Shown piece after piece: positions 1 through 9,718 of a stretch of DNA of 64,000 nucleotides (positions are counted from its first letter, which is position 1; each line of letters begins with the position of its first letter). Below the pieces are notes generated by a model that saw nothing but the letters and a program-made list of their open reading frames with translations, was not told where the DNA came from and made no database searches. The stretch is taken from NCBI GenBank assembly GCA_964251965.1, contig CAXULQ010000003.1:186001-250000 (forward strand), read 5' to 3'. Position numbers and translations under genes: made by a program. The stretch comes from Mucilaginibacter_A sp964251965 (lineage in GTDB: Bacteria > Bacteroidota > Bacteroidia > Sphingobacteriales > Sphingobacteriaceae).

Positions 1-545
1 ATAAATGAATAATCTCTGGTACCCTCTTGAAATAAAAAAAATAGATAATTGATTAGAACGATACCGAAAGATTTGGAAAAACTGATTTGATCAGTTGGAC
101 AAAGTATTATCAACAGTAAAAAACAAAAAGTATGCAATAATTTACAATGATATACTGTTCACAAGCTTACCAAAGCAATACTAAAGCCAATAAAACCTTT
201 AATTTTTTCAATTATTATTTTTGCTAATTGTATTTTAAATCAATGAGTTAGCATTTTAACAATCAATATTTTAAAAATTACCTTTTCAAAAAGTAGGTAT
301 TCGTTTTCAGACTGCTTTTCTTTACGGAGATTTTAAAACAGTTTTTGCATTTTGTTGGCAAAACGATAAAGTTTTATCATCAGTAAACCAATTATAAATG
401 GCCTGCTACCGGGAAGGCCAATTAAATATCTTTTAAATATATTGCTGTTTCTGCACAACATTTTTGGGTAGCAAAATAGCTTTTGCTTAAAGTATTGTTA
501 TTTATCGCAATGGCAGTAAAATTATGTTTTAAAAAAGTACACCTG
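1..545. other. AT-rich non-coding leader region
   Basis: No convincing gene is seen in these bases. The stretch is very AT-rich, with runs of A and T and no open frame that resembles a protein. It presumably holds the promoter for the GH13 gene that follows, but I found no clear Bacteroidota promoter (TTG, about 19 bases, TAnnTTTG), so none is placed. Confidence 0.5.
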
Positions 546-2396
546 ATGAAACCTAAATTAATTATAACCCTGTTTTTTGTTTTTCTGGCAAGCGGCCTTT
601 TAGCTCAAATTCCTGACTTAGAACGTGTAGAGCCAGCTTTTTGGTGGGTTGGGATGAAGAACCCTAAACTCCAACTGGTCGTCCATGGAAAAAATATAGC
701 GGCACGCGAAGTAAAATTAAACTATCCGGGAGTAAAACTGGTGCAGGTAAATAAAGTGGAAAATCCTAATTATCTGTTTCTTGACCTTGAAATTAGTCCT
801 TCAGCAAAAACCGGAAGCTTTCCAATTGTTTTTTCATCCGCAGGAAAACAAAACTTACAGTTTAAATACGAACTGAAAACCAGAAATCTTTCTGCCAACC
901 GTGCCCAAGGCGTTACCAATAAAGATTTGATTTATCTTTTAATGCCAGACAGGTTTTCCAATGGTGATCCCAAAAACGATGTGGTTAAAAGTATGGAGGA
1001 AACGGCTTTAAACCGTGATTCTATTTTTTACAGGCACGGCGGCGATATCCAGGGTTTGATGAACCATTTGGATTATTTAAAAGATTTAGGCGTTACCGCA
1101 GTGTGGATGACGCCAGAAATTGAAAATGACCAGCCGCACGCCTCTTATCACGGTTACGCAGTTACCGATTATTATAAAATTGATCCTCGTTTCGGCACCA
1201 ACGAATTGTACAAAGCTTATGTAGAGAAATGCCATTTGTTAGGATTAAAAGTGATTAAAGATCTGGTTCACAATCACATCGGAACAGAATCGTGGCTTAT
1301 TAAAGATATGCCGATGAAAAGCTGGGTGCATCAGTGGCCTAAATACACCAACTCCAACTTCCGCGATGCCGCGGTGATGGATCCGCATGCTTCTTTTATC
1401 GATAAAAAAATTATGCTCGATGGTTGGTTTGACCACAGCATGGCCGACATGAACGAAAACAATCCATATGTGCAGAATTACCTCACCCAAAACCACATTT
1501 GGTGGATAGAATATGCCGGTTTAGATGGTTTCCGTTTAGATACTTATCCTTATAATGATGCCGAATACATGGCCGATTGGGCAAAAAAGGTTAAGGCCGA
1601 GTTTCCGAATTTCTCTATTTATGGCGAAACACTGGTTTGGTCGGTAGCTAACCAGGCTTTTTTTACCCAGGGAAATACCGTTAACCGTGGTTTTGATACA
1701 CAACTTCCGGGCGTTACAGACGGACAAATAAAAGATGCCATAAACGAAGCATTGAACGGAAAACCAGGCTGGACAGATGGCGTAAACCGTTTGTATTCTG
1801 TTTTGGCGCAGGACTTTATGTATCAGGATGCAACCCGAAACGTGATTTTTTTAGACAATCATGATATGAGCCGCTTCTACTCGGTGGTGGGCGAAGATTT
1901 TGACAAGTACAAAGCAGGAATGGCACTTTTGTTAACCATGCGCGGCATTCCGCAAATGTATTATGGCGATGAAATCTTAATGAAGAACTATTCCAATCCT
2001 GATGGTTTGGTGCGTTTGGATTTTCCCGGAGGATGGGCCGGCGATAAAACGAATAAATTTACTGCCGCCGGGCGCACCGAAAAAGAAAATGAAGCTTTTA
2101 ACTACGTGAAAAAACTGGCCAATTACCGAAAAAACACAACTGCACTACAAACCGGAAAGCTGATGCAATACATCCCGCAAAACAGTGTTTATGTGTATTT
2201 TCGGTATGATCAGCAAAAAACAGTGCTGATTGCTTACAATAGTGATGAAAAACCTGCATCCATTATTACCGACCGTTTTGCAGAACGGATTGCATCTTTT
2301 ACCAAAGCTTTAAATGTGATAACAGGCGAACAATTAAATGCTATCAACACTATTAATCTGCCTGCAAAATCGATAACCATACTGGAGCTGAAGTAA
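546..2396 (+). CDS. GH13 alpha-amylase / neopullulanase (SusA-like), periplasmic
   Basis: A glycoside hydrolase of family 13 that should cut alpha-1,4 (and perhaps alpha-1,6) bonds in maltodextrins. Residues 1-20 from the ATG at 546 form a signal peptide ending LLAQ, so the enzyme is secreted, probably to the periplasm. I prefer this start to the upstream in-frame start at 483, which would put 21 non-signal residues in front. Residues about 22-115 match a cyclomaltodextrinase-type N domain; the barrel follows. The catalytic triad is readable: nucleophile D332 in GFRLDTY, acid/base E361 in YGETLVW and D437 in FLDNHDMSR. The 616-aa length is normal for SusA/neopullulanase-like proteins. The next gene, 45 bases on, is a sugar transporter, which suggests an operon for uptake of alpha-glucan products. 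The exact substrate cannot be read from the sequence. Confidence 0.9.
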   Translation: MKPKLIITLFFVFLASGLLAQIPDLERVEPAFWWVGMKNPKLQLVVHGKNIAAREVKLNYPGVKLVQVNKVENPNYLFLDLEISPSAKTGSFPIVFSSAGKQNLQFKYELKTRNLSANRAQGVTNKDLIYLLMPDRFSNGDPKNDVVKSMEETALNRDSIFYRHGGDIQGLMNHLDYLKDLGVTAVWMTPEIENDQPHASYHGYAVTDYYKIDPRFGTNELYKAYVEKCHLLGLKVIKDLVHNHIGTESWLIKDMPMKSWVHQWPKYTNSNFRDAAVMDPHASFIDKKIMLDGWFDHSMADMNENNPYVQNYLTQNHIWWIEYAGLDGFRLDTYPYNDAEYMADWAKKVKAEFPNFSIYGETLVWSVANQAFFTQGNTVNRGFDTQLPGVTDGQIKDAINEALNGKPGWTDGVNRLYSVLAQDFMYQDATRNVIFLDNHDMSRFYSVVGEDFDKYKAGMALLLTMRGIPQMYYGDEILMKNYSNPDGLVRLDFPGGWAGDKTNKFTAAGRTEKENEAFNYVKKLANYRKNTTALQTGKLMQYIPQNSVYVYFRYDQQKTVLIAYNSDEKPASIITDRFAERIASFTKALNVITGEQLNAINTINLPAKSITILELK

Positions 2397-2441
2397 ATAC
2401 AGCTTTAAGTTTAACTAAACGTACCAATTATATAAACTTTT

Positions 2442-3797
2442 ATGAGAAAGGTTTTAGAAAGGCCAAGGCTGAGTTTCTGGCAAATTTTAAACATGAATTT
2501 TGGCTTTTTAGGGATTCAGTTTGGTTTTGCATTGCAAAACGGAAATGCTTCCCGAATTTTGCAAACTTTTGGTGCTGATGTAGAACATTTATCGCTTTTT
2601 TGGCTGGCAGCACCTTTAACCGGGATGATTGTTCAGCCAATTATCGGGCATTACAGCGACCAGACCTGGACAAGATTAGGCCGGCGTAAACCCTATTTTT
2701 TAATCGGAGGATTATTGGCAGCAACCGCTTTGGCTTTTATGCCCAATGCTTCTTTTATGGCATTTATTTTACCGCCAATTATGGTTGGGGCAGGTATGCT
2801 GATGATTATGGATGCCTCTATTAACGTAGCTATGGAACCTTTTCGCGCTTTAATTGCCGATAATCTTCCGGATAGCCAGCGTGGTTTAGGTTTTTCGGTA
2901 CAAACTTTTTTAATTGGTATTGGTGCCGTGGCTGGTTCCTGGCTGCCTTATGTTTTTTCTGAATATTTTGGAATATCCAAAACTGCCAGCAATAACCATA
3001 TCCCTGATAATGTTGTTTTTTCCTTTTATACCGGGGCATTGGTTTTAATCGGCACTTTGTTATGGACAATTGTTACCACCAAAGAATATCCGCCGAAAGA
3101 ATACGCTGCTTTTCATCCCGAAGAACCCAAAGAAGAACCCGGAGGTATTTTAACTATTTTTAAAGATTTTGTAAACATGCCTGCAACCATGCGCCAGCTT
3201 GGTTTGGTCCAGTTTTTTTCCTGGTTTGCTTTGTTTTCCATGTGGGTATTTGCGGCACCGGCAATTGCACAGCACATTTATCAAATAACACCTGGTGATA
3301 CTTCGTCTGTAAAATTTGCAGATGCCGGTAACTGGGTAGGCATTTTATTTGGGATATACAACGGTATTTCGGCTATTTATGCGCTTTTTCTGCCAGCTAT
3401 TGCACGGGCAAGCAGCCGTAAAATAACTCACGCTTTTTCCTTAATTGCGGGTGGGGCGGGTTTGCTATCCATCTTTTTTATTCATGACCCAAAGCTGCTT
3501 ATTATTTCCATGGTAGGTATTGGCCTGGCCTGGGCCAGTATTTTGGCCATGCCTTATGCTATTTTGTCCAGCTCCATCCCTTCTCAAAAAATGGGTGTTT
3601 ACATGGGTATTTTTAACTTTTTCATCACTTTGCCACAAATTGTAAATGGTTTGGTAGGAGGCTTAATTGTGAAGAATCTTTTTAACGGCCATGCTATTTA
3701 TGCCATTGTGTTGGCTGGTATTTTTATGTTTTGCGCAGCCCTGTGTGTATTGTTTATTCATGATGAAAAAGACATAAATTTTGAACCGGAACAATAG
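2442..3797 (+). CDS. MFS sugar transporter, SLC45/GPH-like
   Basis: A 451-aa inner-membrane transporter of the major facilitator superfamily with about twelve hydrophobic segments. The loop GRRKPYFLIG (about residues 80-89) and the early segment FGIQFGFALQ-type region are typical of the SLC45/sucrose-maltose proton symporter group that often sits beside maltodextrin enzymes in Bacteroidota. It follows the GH13 gene by 45 bases on the same strand, so import of maltose or short maltodextrins is the likely job. The start is the ATG at 2442, with no strong ribosome binding site. The C-terminus is short and charged. Substrate is inferred from context only. Confidence 0.85.
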   Translation: MRKVLERPRLSFWQILNMNFGFLGIQFGFALQNGNASRILQTFGADVEHLSLFWLAAPLTGMIVQPIIGHYSDQTWTRLGRRKPYFLIGGLLAATALAFMPNASFMAFILPPIMVGAGMLMIMDASINVAMEPFRALIADNLPDSQRGLGFSVQTFLIGIGAVAGSWLPYVFSEYFGISKTASNNHIPDNVVFSFYTGALVLIGTLLWTIVTTKEYPPKEYAAFHPEEPKEEPGGILTIFKDFVNMPATMRQLGLVQFFSWFALFSMWVFAAPAIAQHIYQITPGDTSSVKFADAGNWVGILFGIYNGISAIYALFLPAIARASSRKITHAFSLIAGGAGLLSIFFIHDPKLLIISMVGIGLAWASILAMPYAILSSSIPSQKMGVYMGIFNFFITLPQIVNGLVGGLIVKNLFNGHAIYAIVLAGIFMFCAALCVLFIHDEKDINFEPEQ

Positions 3798-4007
3798 ATG
3801 AAATAAAAACTAACATTAATGAAAATTTTAGCAGAAGATTACATTGCGTGTTCCGTAGCAAATTTTCCCCGGAAAAAACAAAATGGGCAATAATATGCCT
3901 GGTTTTACACTTGTTTTTTGGTTGAATGCTATGTTTTATGTGTAGTTTTTTTTGGAACAAGCATTGTAAAAGTGATAGTATCTTAAAACATCTAAACTTT
4001 TATAATC

Positions 4008-4118
4008 ATGAAAAAACTAATTTTACTTGCAGCAATTGGCCTTACTTTAACTGGTTCACTTTCTTCCTGCTCAACCAGGTTACGCTCTGCACACAGTTCT
4101 ACCATGCGTTTTAAATAG
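4008..4118 (+). CDS. Small putative lipoprotein (36 aa)
   Basis: A 36-residue reading frame starting MKKLILLAAIG. It has a basic start, a hydrophobic core and a lipobox-like LSSC with Cys21, followed by a short Ser/Arg-rich tail that ends RFK. The shape is that of a small outer- or inner-membrane lipoprotein; such genes are often missed by gene callers. It sits alone between the sugar transporter and the convergent glucosidase. It could also be the remnant of a longer lipoprotein gene. No function can be given. Confidence 0.5.
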   Translation: MKKLILLAAIGLTLTGSLSSCSTRLRSAHSSTMRFK

Positions 4119-4142
4119 TTAAAAAAGCAGGCAAAGCAATTT

Positions 4143-6755
4143 TTATAAAAGCGCTACCAAACCAGTCCATCCGGTTTGGTGGCTGGCACCTAAACCTTTG
4201 CCGGTATCGCCATGAAAGTATTCGTGGAAAAGGATATAGTCTCTAAAATTGGGATCTTGGTTAAATTTTTCGTAGCCTCCAAAAACTGGCCGTTCTCCTT
4301 TTTCATTCTTTAAAAAAATACTTTTTAACCGATTGCCGAGCGACACAGCAATTTCGGAAAGTGTGTAATATTTGCCGGAAAGAGTAGGATATTCTACCTT
4401 GAAATCATCCGAATAATATTCCTGAAAATTTTGCAACGACTGGATTAGTAAGTAATTGATAGGCATCCATATTGGCCCGCGCCAGTTGCTGTTGCCGCCA
4501 AACATGCCGGTATCGCTTTCGGCGGGGTTGTACCTCACTTCGTAATCCATTCCGTCTAATAAATAATTATAGGGCTGGTTTTGGTATTCTTTGGAGATAG
4601 ACCGGATGCCGTAATCTGATAAAAATTCGCTGGTATCGAGCATTCGGCGCAGCAAAAGCTTCATCCGGTGGCCGCGCAGCAGCGAAAATAAGTGCTGTTC
4701 GTTGCCTTTTGTATCTTTCCAGTAACTTACTAACTCCACTAAGTCTGGGCGCTGGTTCATAAACCGGTCTAACTGCGCTTTTAGGTTGGGCAATTTGTTC
4801 CATTTGTTTTCATCAAATACAATTACGGCAAACATCGGTATCAAACCAACCAGCGTTCGCAACCGTAAACGGTCACTTGTTCCGTCCGATTTCCGCAGAA
4901 GGTCATAATAAAAACCATCTTGGTCATCCCATAAACCTAAAGAATCTTCGCCCATGTTAGCAATAGAACCTGCGATATAAAGAAAATGCTCGGCAAACTT
5001 AATGGCCATACTTTCATAAACGGGATTAAACATAGCCAGTTCAATACTGATCTGCATCATATTTACAGCGTACATGGCCATCCAACTGGAACCGTCGGCC
5101 TGTTCTAAAAAACCGCCACCCGGAACAGGCGCGCTGCGGTTAAAAACACCAATATTGTCTAACCCTAAAAAACCGCCTTCAAAAACATTATTGCCTTCGC
5201 TGTCTTTCTGGTTTACCCACCAGGTAAAATTGAGCAGCAACTTCTGAAAAACATCCTCTAAAAACAGCACGTCTTCTTTTCCGTTTGCTTCTTTGTCCAA
5301 CCGGTAAAGCTGCCATGCCGCCAGTGCATGAACAGGAGGGTTAACATCACTAAAATCCCATTCGTAAGCAGGAAGCTGGCCGTTAGGATGGATATAAGTT
5401 GCACTCACCAATAAACTGAGCTGATTTTTTGCAAAATCAGGATCGATTTTGGCAAACGTCATACAGTGAAAAGCAAGGTCCCAAGCCGCAAACCATGGAT
5501 ATTCCCACTTGTCTGGCATAGATAAAATATGATCCGCCAAAAAATGTTTCCAGTTGTGGTTACGGTTTTGAAACCGGCTTTTTGGCGGCGGCACTTGTCC
5601 CGGGTCACCTTTAAGCCAGGAATTTACATTGTAAAAGAAGTATTGCTTGCTCCAAAGCATGCCGGCAAAAGCCTGCCGCTGCACCAAACGCTCATCTGCA
5701 TTGGTAATGTTTTGTTGTTTATACTGATAAAACTCGTCTGCTTCTTTTATGCGTGTATTTACGATGGTCTCAAAATCATCGAAAGGATCTGCCTGATGCG
5801 AGGCGGAAAGACGAAGTTTGATCTGAACGTTTCCTTCTGCCGGAACAGAAACTTTATACCAGATTGCTGCTTTTGTGCCTTCTTTTTGAGGGTTTACGGC
5901 AGTATGATTATCATGGACAACACGATCATTAATGCCATCTTTAACAAATGCAGAACTATCTGCCGAATGATAAAGCCGCTCATTATTGGTTTCGTTTTCG
6001 GTGAATAATAGTTCGGCATTAACATCAATATGACAATAATAGCTGCCTAATATTTCATGCTGAAGCAGTAATGTGCTTTTATCCTGATGGGTTATTTTTG
6101 GCTTCGCCGAACCAGGGTTCCAGCTCCAGGTATTTCGGAACCAAAGCTGCGGCAATACATGCAAATCGGTAACTTGTTTACCACGATTGTATATGGTGTA
6201 TTGAATTAAAATATCATCTTCGGCATTTTTAATGTATTCGATAAAAACATCAAAATAACCGTCCTGGTTAAGTAAACCGGTATCGATCAACTCAAATTCC
6301 GGGTCTAACTTTCCGCGGCGGCGGTTTTCATCGATCAGCCATTGATACGGATAAGCTTCCTGCACATATTTGTACAGCATTTTTTGGTAGCTGTGCGTTG
6401 GCGTGCAGTCTAAGTAATAATAAAGTTCTTTTACGTCTTCGCCGTGGTTTCCTTCGCCATTGGTCAGCCCGAAAAACCGTTCTTTTAAAATTCCGTCTTT
6501 GCCGTTCCACAAACCAAGCCCTAAACAAAGCAACTGTTTATCGTCGCTAAAACCGCCAATACCTTCTTCGCCCCAACGGTAAGCTTTGCTTCGCGCCATA
6601 TCGTGAGTGATGTAATTCCAGGCATCGCCGTTTGGGCTATAATCTTCACGCACCGTTCCCCATTGCCTTTCAGATAAGTATGGCCCCCATTTTAACCAGT
6701 TATTTTTCCCGGAATAGTTATCGTTTAAACGGCTTTGTTCTGCAGGTAAGTTCAT
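4143..6755 (-). CDS. GH63-type glucosidase (MGH1-like domain)
   Basis: An 870-aa protein without a signal peptide, so probably cytoplasmic. It resembles the bacterial glucosidases of the GH63 / mannosylglycerate-hydrolase-like group. The N-terminal beta-sandwich region carries WGPYLSERQWGTVREDYS near residues 20-45, a conserved opening of this family. The (alpha/alpha)6 barrel part has AAWDLAFH with D426 as a candidate acid, and SNWRGPIWMP around residues 755-765. The C-terminus, HEYFHGDTGKGLG then HQTGWTGLVA, is also family-like. It points toward the GH13-transporter pair from the other strand and may act on imported glucosides. The exact linkage cut is unknown; GH63 members act on alpha-glucosides or glycosylglycerates. 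Confidence 0.85.
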   Translation of the reverse strand: MNLPAEQSRLNDNYSGKNNWLKWGPYLSERQWGTVREDYSPNGDAWNYITHDMARSKAYRWGEEGIGGFSDDKQLLCLGLGLWNGKDGILKERFFGLTNGEGNHGEDVKELYYYLDCTPTHSYQKMLYKYVQEAYPYQWLIDENRRRGKLDPEFELIDTGLLNQDGYFDVFIEYIKNAEDDILIQYTIYNRGKQVTDLHVLPQLWFRNTWSWNPGSAKPKITHQDKSTLLLQHEILGSYYCHIDVNAELLFTENETNNERLYHSADSSAFVKDGINDRVVHDNHTAVNPQKEGTKAAIWYKVSVPAEGNVQIKLRLSASHQADPFDDFETIVNTRIKEADEFYQYKQQNITNADERLVQRQAFAGMLWSKQYFFYNVNSWLKGDPGQVPPPKSRFQNRNHNWKHFLADHILSMPDKWEYPWFAAWDLAFHCMTFAKIDPDFAKNQLSLLVSATYIHPNGQLPAYEWDFSDVNPPVHALAAWQLYRLDKEANGKEDVLFLEDVFQKLLLNFTWWVNQKDSEGNNVFEGGFLGLDNIGVFNRSAPVPGGGFLEQADGSSWMAMYAVNMMQISIELAMFNPVYESMAIKFAEHFLYIAGSIANMGEDSLGLWDDQDGFYYDLLRKSDGTSDRLRLRTLVGLIPMFAVIVFDENKWNKLPNLKAQLDRFMNQRPDLVELVSYWKDTKGNEQHLFSLLRGHRMKLLLRRMLDTSEFLSDYGIRSISKEYQNQPYNYLLDGMDYEVRYNPAESDTGMFGGNSNWRGPIWMPINYLLIQSLQNFQEYYSDDFKVEYPTLSGKYYTLSEIAVSLGNRLKSIFLKNEKGERPVFGGYEKFNQDPNFRDYILFHEYFHGDTGKGLGASHQTGWTGLVALL

Positions 6756-6869
6756 CTCGATTTAAGTAAGATTAGAAAGATAATGTTTTATGCTGAAAAT
6801 AAATTGCCTCCTTTATTTATTTGAAGCTGATTATTACAGGTAAATCCACCTCAAAAATTTAATATCTGC

Positions 6870-6883
6870 ATACTGTTTTTACC
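6870..6883 (+). repeat. Dispersed word, GT-type variant (ATACTGTTTTTACC)
   Basis: An intergenic copy of the variant with GT in the middle, located just beyond the stop codon of the YoaK gene, where it could act as part of its 3' end. Confidence 0.55.
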
Positions 6884-6893
6884 TGCCCTTTTT

Positions 6894-7619
6894 TCAAACG
6901 CTTTTAAGTTTTCGTCTTAAACGGATCAGCCTGAATTTGATGTTATCATAAATTAAACCTCCAACCAACGTAGCCGCTGCAAAAATTAATGTGTGGAGCG
7001 CAAACCGGGCATATAAAATTCCGCCTGCAATACCGCCGATAAAAAAGAAACTGATAATTGTAAAACGCAATTTTATCGACGACAAAAGCTTATGTTTTTG
7101 CTCTTTCTCTTTGTAAAAAAACAATTGCGATAACTCAATCCCTAAGTCGGTAAAAAGACCGGTTAAATGGGTTGTCCTTACAGTTGCACTTGAAATTTTC
7201 GTAACCAAAGAGTTTTGCAGGCCCATCGCAAAAAGTAAGCTAAATGCAATGATGTTTGGATTTTCGGATATCAAATCTTTCCCCCAAAAACCAATTACAA
7301 ACAGCACTAAACATTCTATTGAAGCCGGGACTATGTAAATATAATTGTCGTCTTTCCGCAAAATAATTTCAATAAGCAAACTGGAAACAAAAGAACCGAA
7401 GAAAAAGAAAAATATGTAAAGGAAATATACAAAGCCTTCTAAAAAATGGAGTTTAAAAACTTCGTCCACAAAAAATGCAAAGTGTCCGGTTACGTTCGTT
7501 GTTAACCGTTGAACTGCAAAAAAACCGGAAACGTTTACAATGCCAGCCACAAAAGACAATAACGAAGCAATTCTTAGGTTATGGGTTAAAGTCCGCGTTT
7601 TACCTTGGTGCCTAAACAT
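6894..7619 (-). CDS. YoaK/DUF1275 family membrane protein
   Basis: A 241-aa inner-membrane protein with about six hydrophobic segments. Features of the DUF1275 (YoaK) family are seen: an N-terminal SLLSFVAGIVNVSGF segment, TTNVTGHF in the first loop, and SSATVRTTHLTGLFTDLG in the middle. Members have no firmly assigned function; transport of a small molecule is sometimes suggested. It lies alone on the minus strand downstream of the glucosidase start with no close partner. Confidence 0.85.
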   Translation of the reverse strand: MFRHQGKTRTLTHNLRIASLLSFVAGIVNVSGFFAVQRLTTNVTGHFAFFVDEVFKLHFLEGFVYFLYIFFFFFGSFVSSLLIEIILRKDDNYIYIVPASIECLVLFVIGFWGKDLISENPNIIAFSLLFAMGLQNSLVTKISSATVRTTHLTGLFTDLGIELSQLFFYKEKEQKHKLLSSIKLRFTIISFFFIGGIAGGILYARFALHTLIFAAATLVGGLIYDNIKFRLIRLRRKLKSV

Positions 7620-7751
7620 TTTAAATTTTTTCTTCGTTTTTCATGGTTTATGTTTCATCTGTAGAAAAAAAATATTTTTGACCAATAAAATATCAATATT
7701 TGTTAAAGCATGAATGATGGTTTCAGGGAACACTTTTACGTTAAAAGGCCA

Positions 7752-7765
7752 ATGCTTCTTCTATC
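7752..7765 (+). repeat. Dispersed word, one mismatch (ATGCTTCTTCTATC)
   Basis: An intergenic copy that differs from the consensus by one base (TTCT for TTTT). It lies upstream of the 111-aa gene. Confidence 0.5.
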
Positions 7766-7831
7766 GTATAAAAAACAACAGTTATAATTGCTTGAAGTTA
7801 ATCAAATATCAACCGGCACAAAACCAAATTT

Positions 7832-8167
7832 ATGAAACCAGGCGATAAAGTGATTTGCATTGATGCCACGATTGACCCGGAAAAGGCCGAGGAGATCCGC
7901 AGCGATTTTGAGATTTGGATTACGAAAGATAAGCAATATACTATCCGCGAAATCTTGGAGAACAATGGCATTGTGCCCGGCGTTTTACTGGAAGAAGTGC
8001 ACAATTTCCCAAAATATTTTAAACTGCTTGGCCACAGTCAAGAGCCTGCTTTTGCCATTTGGCGTTTTAGAAAATTAAATTATGCAACCCAAACAGAAGC
8101 TGTAGAAGAAGAGCACGAACTGGTAGAAATTGGCACGAAAAAGCAAACAGAAAAAGGTGTTGGCTAA
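7832..8167 (+). CDS. Hypothetical protein with SH3-like look (111 aa)
   Basis: Not recognised with certainty. It is a soluble 111-aa protein without signal peptide or membrane segment. The start MKPGDKVICID and the later run KQYTIREI, LLEEVHN, EPAFAIWRFRKL resemble a small SH3-like family that I recall from phages and Bacteroidota genomes, in which an open GdkV strand is followed by an E-P-A-F...R-F-R element. The last 30 residues are Glu/Lys/Gln-rich and probably disordered. It stands alone and is convergent with the next gene. No function is known to me. Confidence 0.65.
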   Translation: MKPGDKVICIDATIDPEKAEEIRSDFEIWITKDKQYTIREILENNGIVPGVLLEEVHNFPKYFKLLGHSQEPAFAIWRFRKLNYATQTEAVEEEHELVEIGTKKQTEKGVG

Positions 8168-8182
8168 GTACTTTTTTTGTTG

Positions 8183-8196
8183 ATGCTTCTTTTATC
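8183..8196 (+). repeat. Dispersed word, perfect copy, between convergent genes
   Basis: ATGCTTCTTTTATC lies 16 bases after the stop of the 111-aa gene and overlaps the last codons of the convergent 212-aa gene. Confidence 0.8.
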
Positions 8197-8830
8197 CCTC
8201 TTTTTTTGGGTCGATCAAACCTTCCACTAAATTTTTCCATTGATAGTTGGAAAAACCCAATATTGCGCCAATTGCAACTGCTGCATGGCGGATTGTATCC
8301 CAAACGCCGTTTGCATGTAAATTGGGCACTTCGTTGCGGCCATGCACTTCTGCGCTAACCGTGTTTCCTTTTCGCTTTACCACAAACGTGCTGGTGGCAT
8401 CTTCGCCAAAAAAATGGGCCGTATCCGCGTTTGGGTTGTGCGGATTGGAAGCCGGCCGAACTTTTATAGAAACAATTTGAAGATCAGTTGAAGGATCAGC
8501 TTCGTCCTGAATGGTTTCTATCCGCACCCAATCTTCGCCGTTTCCGCTTTCCGGCCCGGGTGCCGGGATGTGGATTTTAAAATAATCGCCTGTTTGTGCC
8601 GGGCGAAAAACTTCTTCTCCGTTGCTGTTAGTCAATTGAAAACCAGACGAAAAACCATCGGCAATTTCTCCCCAGCGGGAAATATCCAGCAGCCTTTTCT
8701 TACCCGTTTCAAAAAGCTGTCCGGCTTCTTCGCGGTTGTCCGGTTTTTCTTCGTGGATCACATCTACCTGGTTGCCTTTTTGCTGCTGCGGAATGTTTTG
8801 ATCTTCTATCAACATTGTGTTTTCTTTCAA
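8192..8830 (-). CDS. Hypothetical protein (about 207-212 aa)
   Basis: I do not recognise a named family. The first 50 residues are polar and Gln/Glu-rich, probably disordered. A compact region follows with SRWGEIADGFSSGFQL, DWVRIETIQ, and TFVVKRKGNTVSAEVHGRNE, then a more hydrophobic C-terminal stretch AAVAIGAILGFSNYQWKNL. An alternative start at 8815 (MLIEDQ) would remove five residues. The beta-rich middle with repeated polar turns hints at a secreted or contractile-system-related protein, but there is no signal peptide. No neighbour suggests a role. Confidence 0.7.
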   Translation of the reverse strand: MKENTMLIEDQNIPQQQKGNQVDVIHEEKPDNREEAGQLFETGKKRLLDISRWGEIADGFSSGFQLTNSNGEEVFRPAQTGDYFKIHIPAPGPESGNGEDWVRIETIQDEADPSTDLQIVSIKVRPASNPHNPNADTAHFFGEDATSTFVVKRKGNTVSAEVHGRNEVPNLHANGVWDTIRHAAVAIGAILGFSNYQWKNLVEGLIDPKKEG

Positions 8831-8887
8831 AATCCAACATCAATAAATAAAAGTGGTTTTTGTTTTTGTGGGAGGCGAAGGAGTGCG

Positions 8888-8901
8888 ATACTGTTTTTAT
8901 C
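8888..8901 (+). repeat. Dispersed word, GT-type variant (ATACTGTTTTTATC)
   Basis: An intergenic copy upstream of yceH, between the divergent 212-aa and YceH genes. It is followed by GG, as are many other copies. Confidence 0.55.
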
Positions 8902-8973
8902 GGATGAAATTTGGATTAGCATAAAATCAAAGAAAGAATTTTGTACCACCAAACCAATCATTACTTTTAAAAA

Positions 8974-9627
8974 ATGGATTCACCAATCACAATACCAATT
9001 TTACCTGCCGAAGAACTGCGCGTTCTCGGCGTTTTGATGGAGAAAAGCAAAACCACGCCCGATTATTATCCGATGACTTTGAACAGTTTAACGCTGGCAT
9101 GCAACCAAAAATCGTCGCGCAAACCAGTAGTAGATTACGATGAAGGAACGGTTGTGGAAGCTTTAAATTCGCTCAAGAAGAAGAGTTTGATTTCCACGGC
9201 TACCGGCGGTTCTATCCGTTCGGTAAAATACAAACACAATTTTGCCATCGTTTTTCCGCTGGTTCCTGCGGAGGTTGCCCTAATCTGTCTACTGATTTTA
9301 CGCGGTCCGCAAACGCCCGGCGAACTTAATACCAATTCCGGCAGGTTATACGAGTTTGAATCTTTGGAGGAAGTACAAACGGTTTTAGAAAAACTTTCTC
9401 AACCAGAAACACCTTTTGTAAAACAGTTGCCGCGCCGCAGCGGACAAAAAGAAGTCCGTTTTATGCACTTATTAGGCGGAGAAATTGAGTTTGAGGAAGA
9501 AGAAGCGCCGCAAGAACCAGCACGCCGATCTGTTGGTGAACTGGAAGCACGCGTTACACAATTAGAACAGGATTATTCCTTGCTAAAAGAAGCATTGGAT
9601 AAATTAATGAAAGAGTTGGGGGTTTGA
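8974..9627 (+). CDS. YceH/DUF480 family protein
   Basis: A 217-aa cytoplasmic protein of the DUF480 (YceH) family, made of two winged-helix-like domains. Landmarks are LRVLGVLMEKSKTTPDYYP near the N-terminus, LACNQKSSRKPVVDYDEGTV and LRGPQTPGELNTNSGRLYEF in the second domain. The C-terminal 35 residues form a probable coiled coil (VTQLEQDYSLLKEALDKL). Family members are conserved in many bacteria without a proven role. It starts at the ATG at 8974; there is no obvious operon partner. Confidence 0.88.
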   Translation: MDSPITIPILPAEELRVLGVLMEKSKTTPDYYPMTLNSLTLACNQKSSRKPVVDYDEGTVVEALNSLKKKSLISTATGGSIRSVKYKHNFAIVFPLVPAEVALICLLILRGPQTPGELNTNSGRLYEFESLEEVQTVLEKLSQPETPFVKQLPRRSGQKEVRFMHLLGGEIEFEEEEAPQEPARRSVGELEARVTQLEQDYSLLKEALDKLMKELGV

Positions 9628-9718
9628 AGGAGAAGGCGGTCAGCTTTTAACTTTTGGCAATCAGCTTATTTGCGGAGGGAATAAAGTAATTTGAAATAGT
9701 AAGTTTTTAAATTTTGTG

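Noticed and set aside
5529..6008. 159-aa plus-strand frame opposite the GH63 gene
   Set aside because: It is a shadow of the glucosidase coding strand, Cys-rich and without family features.
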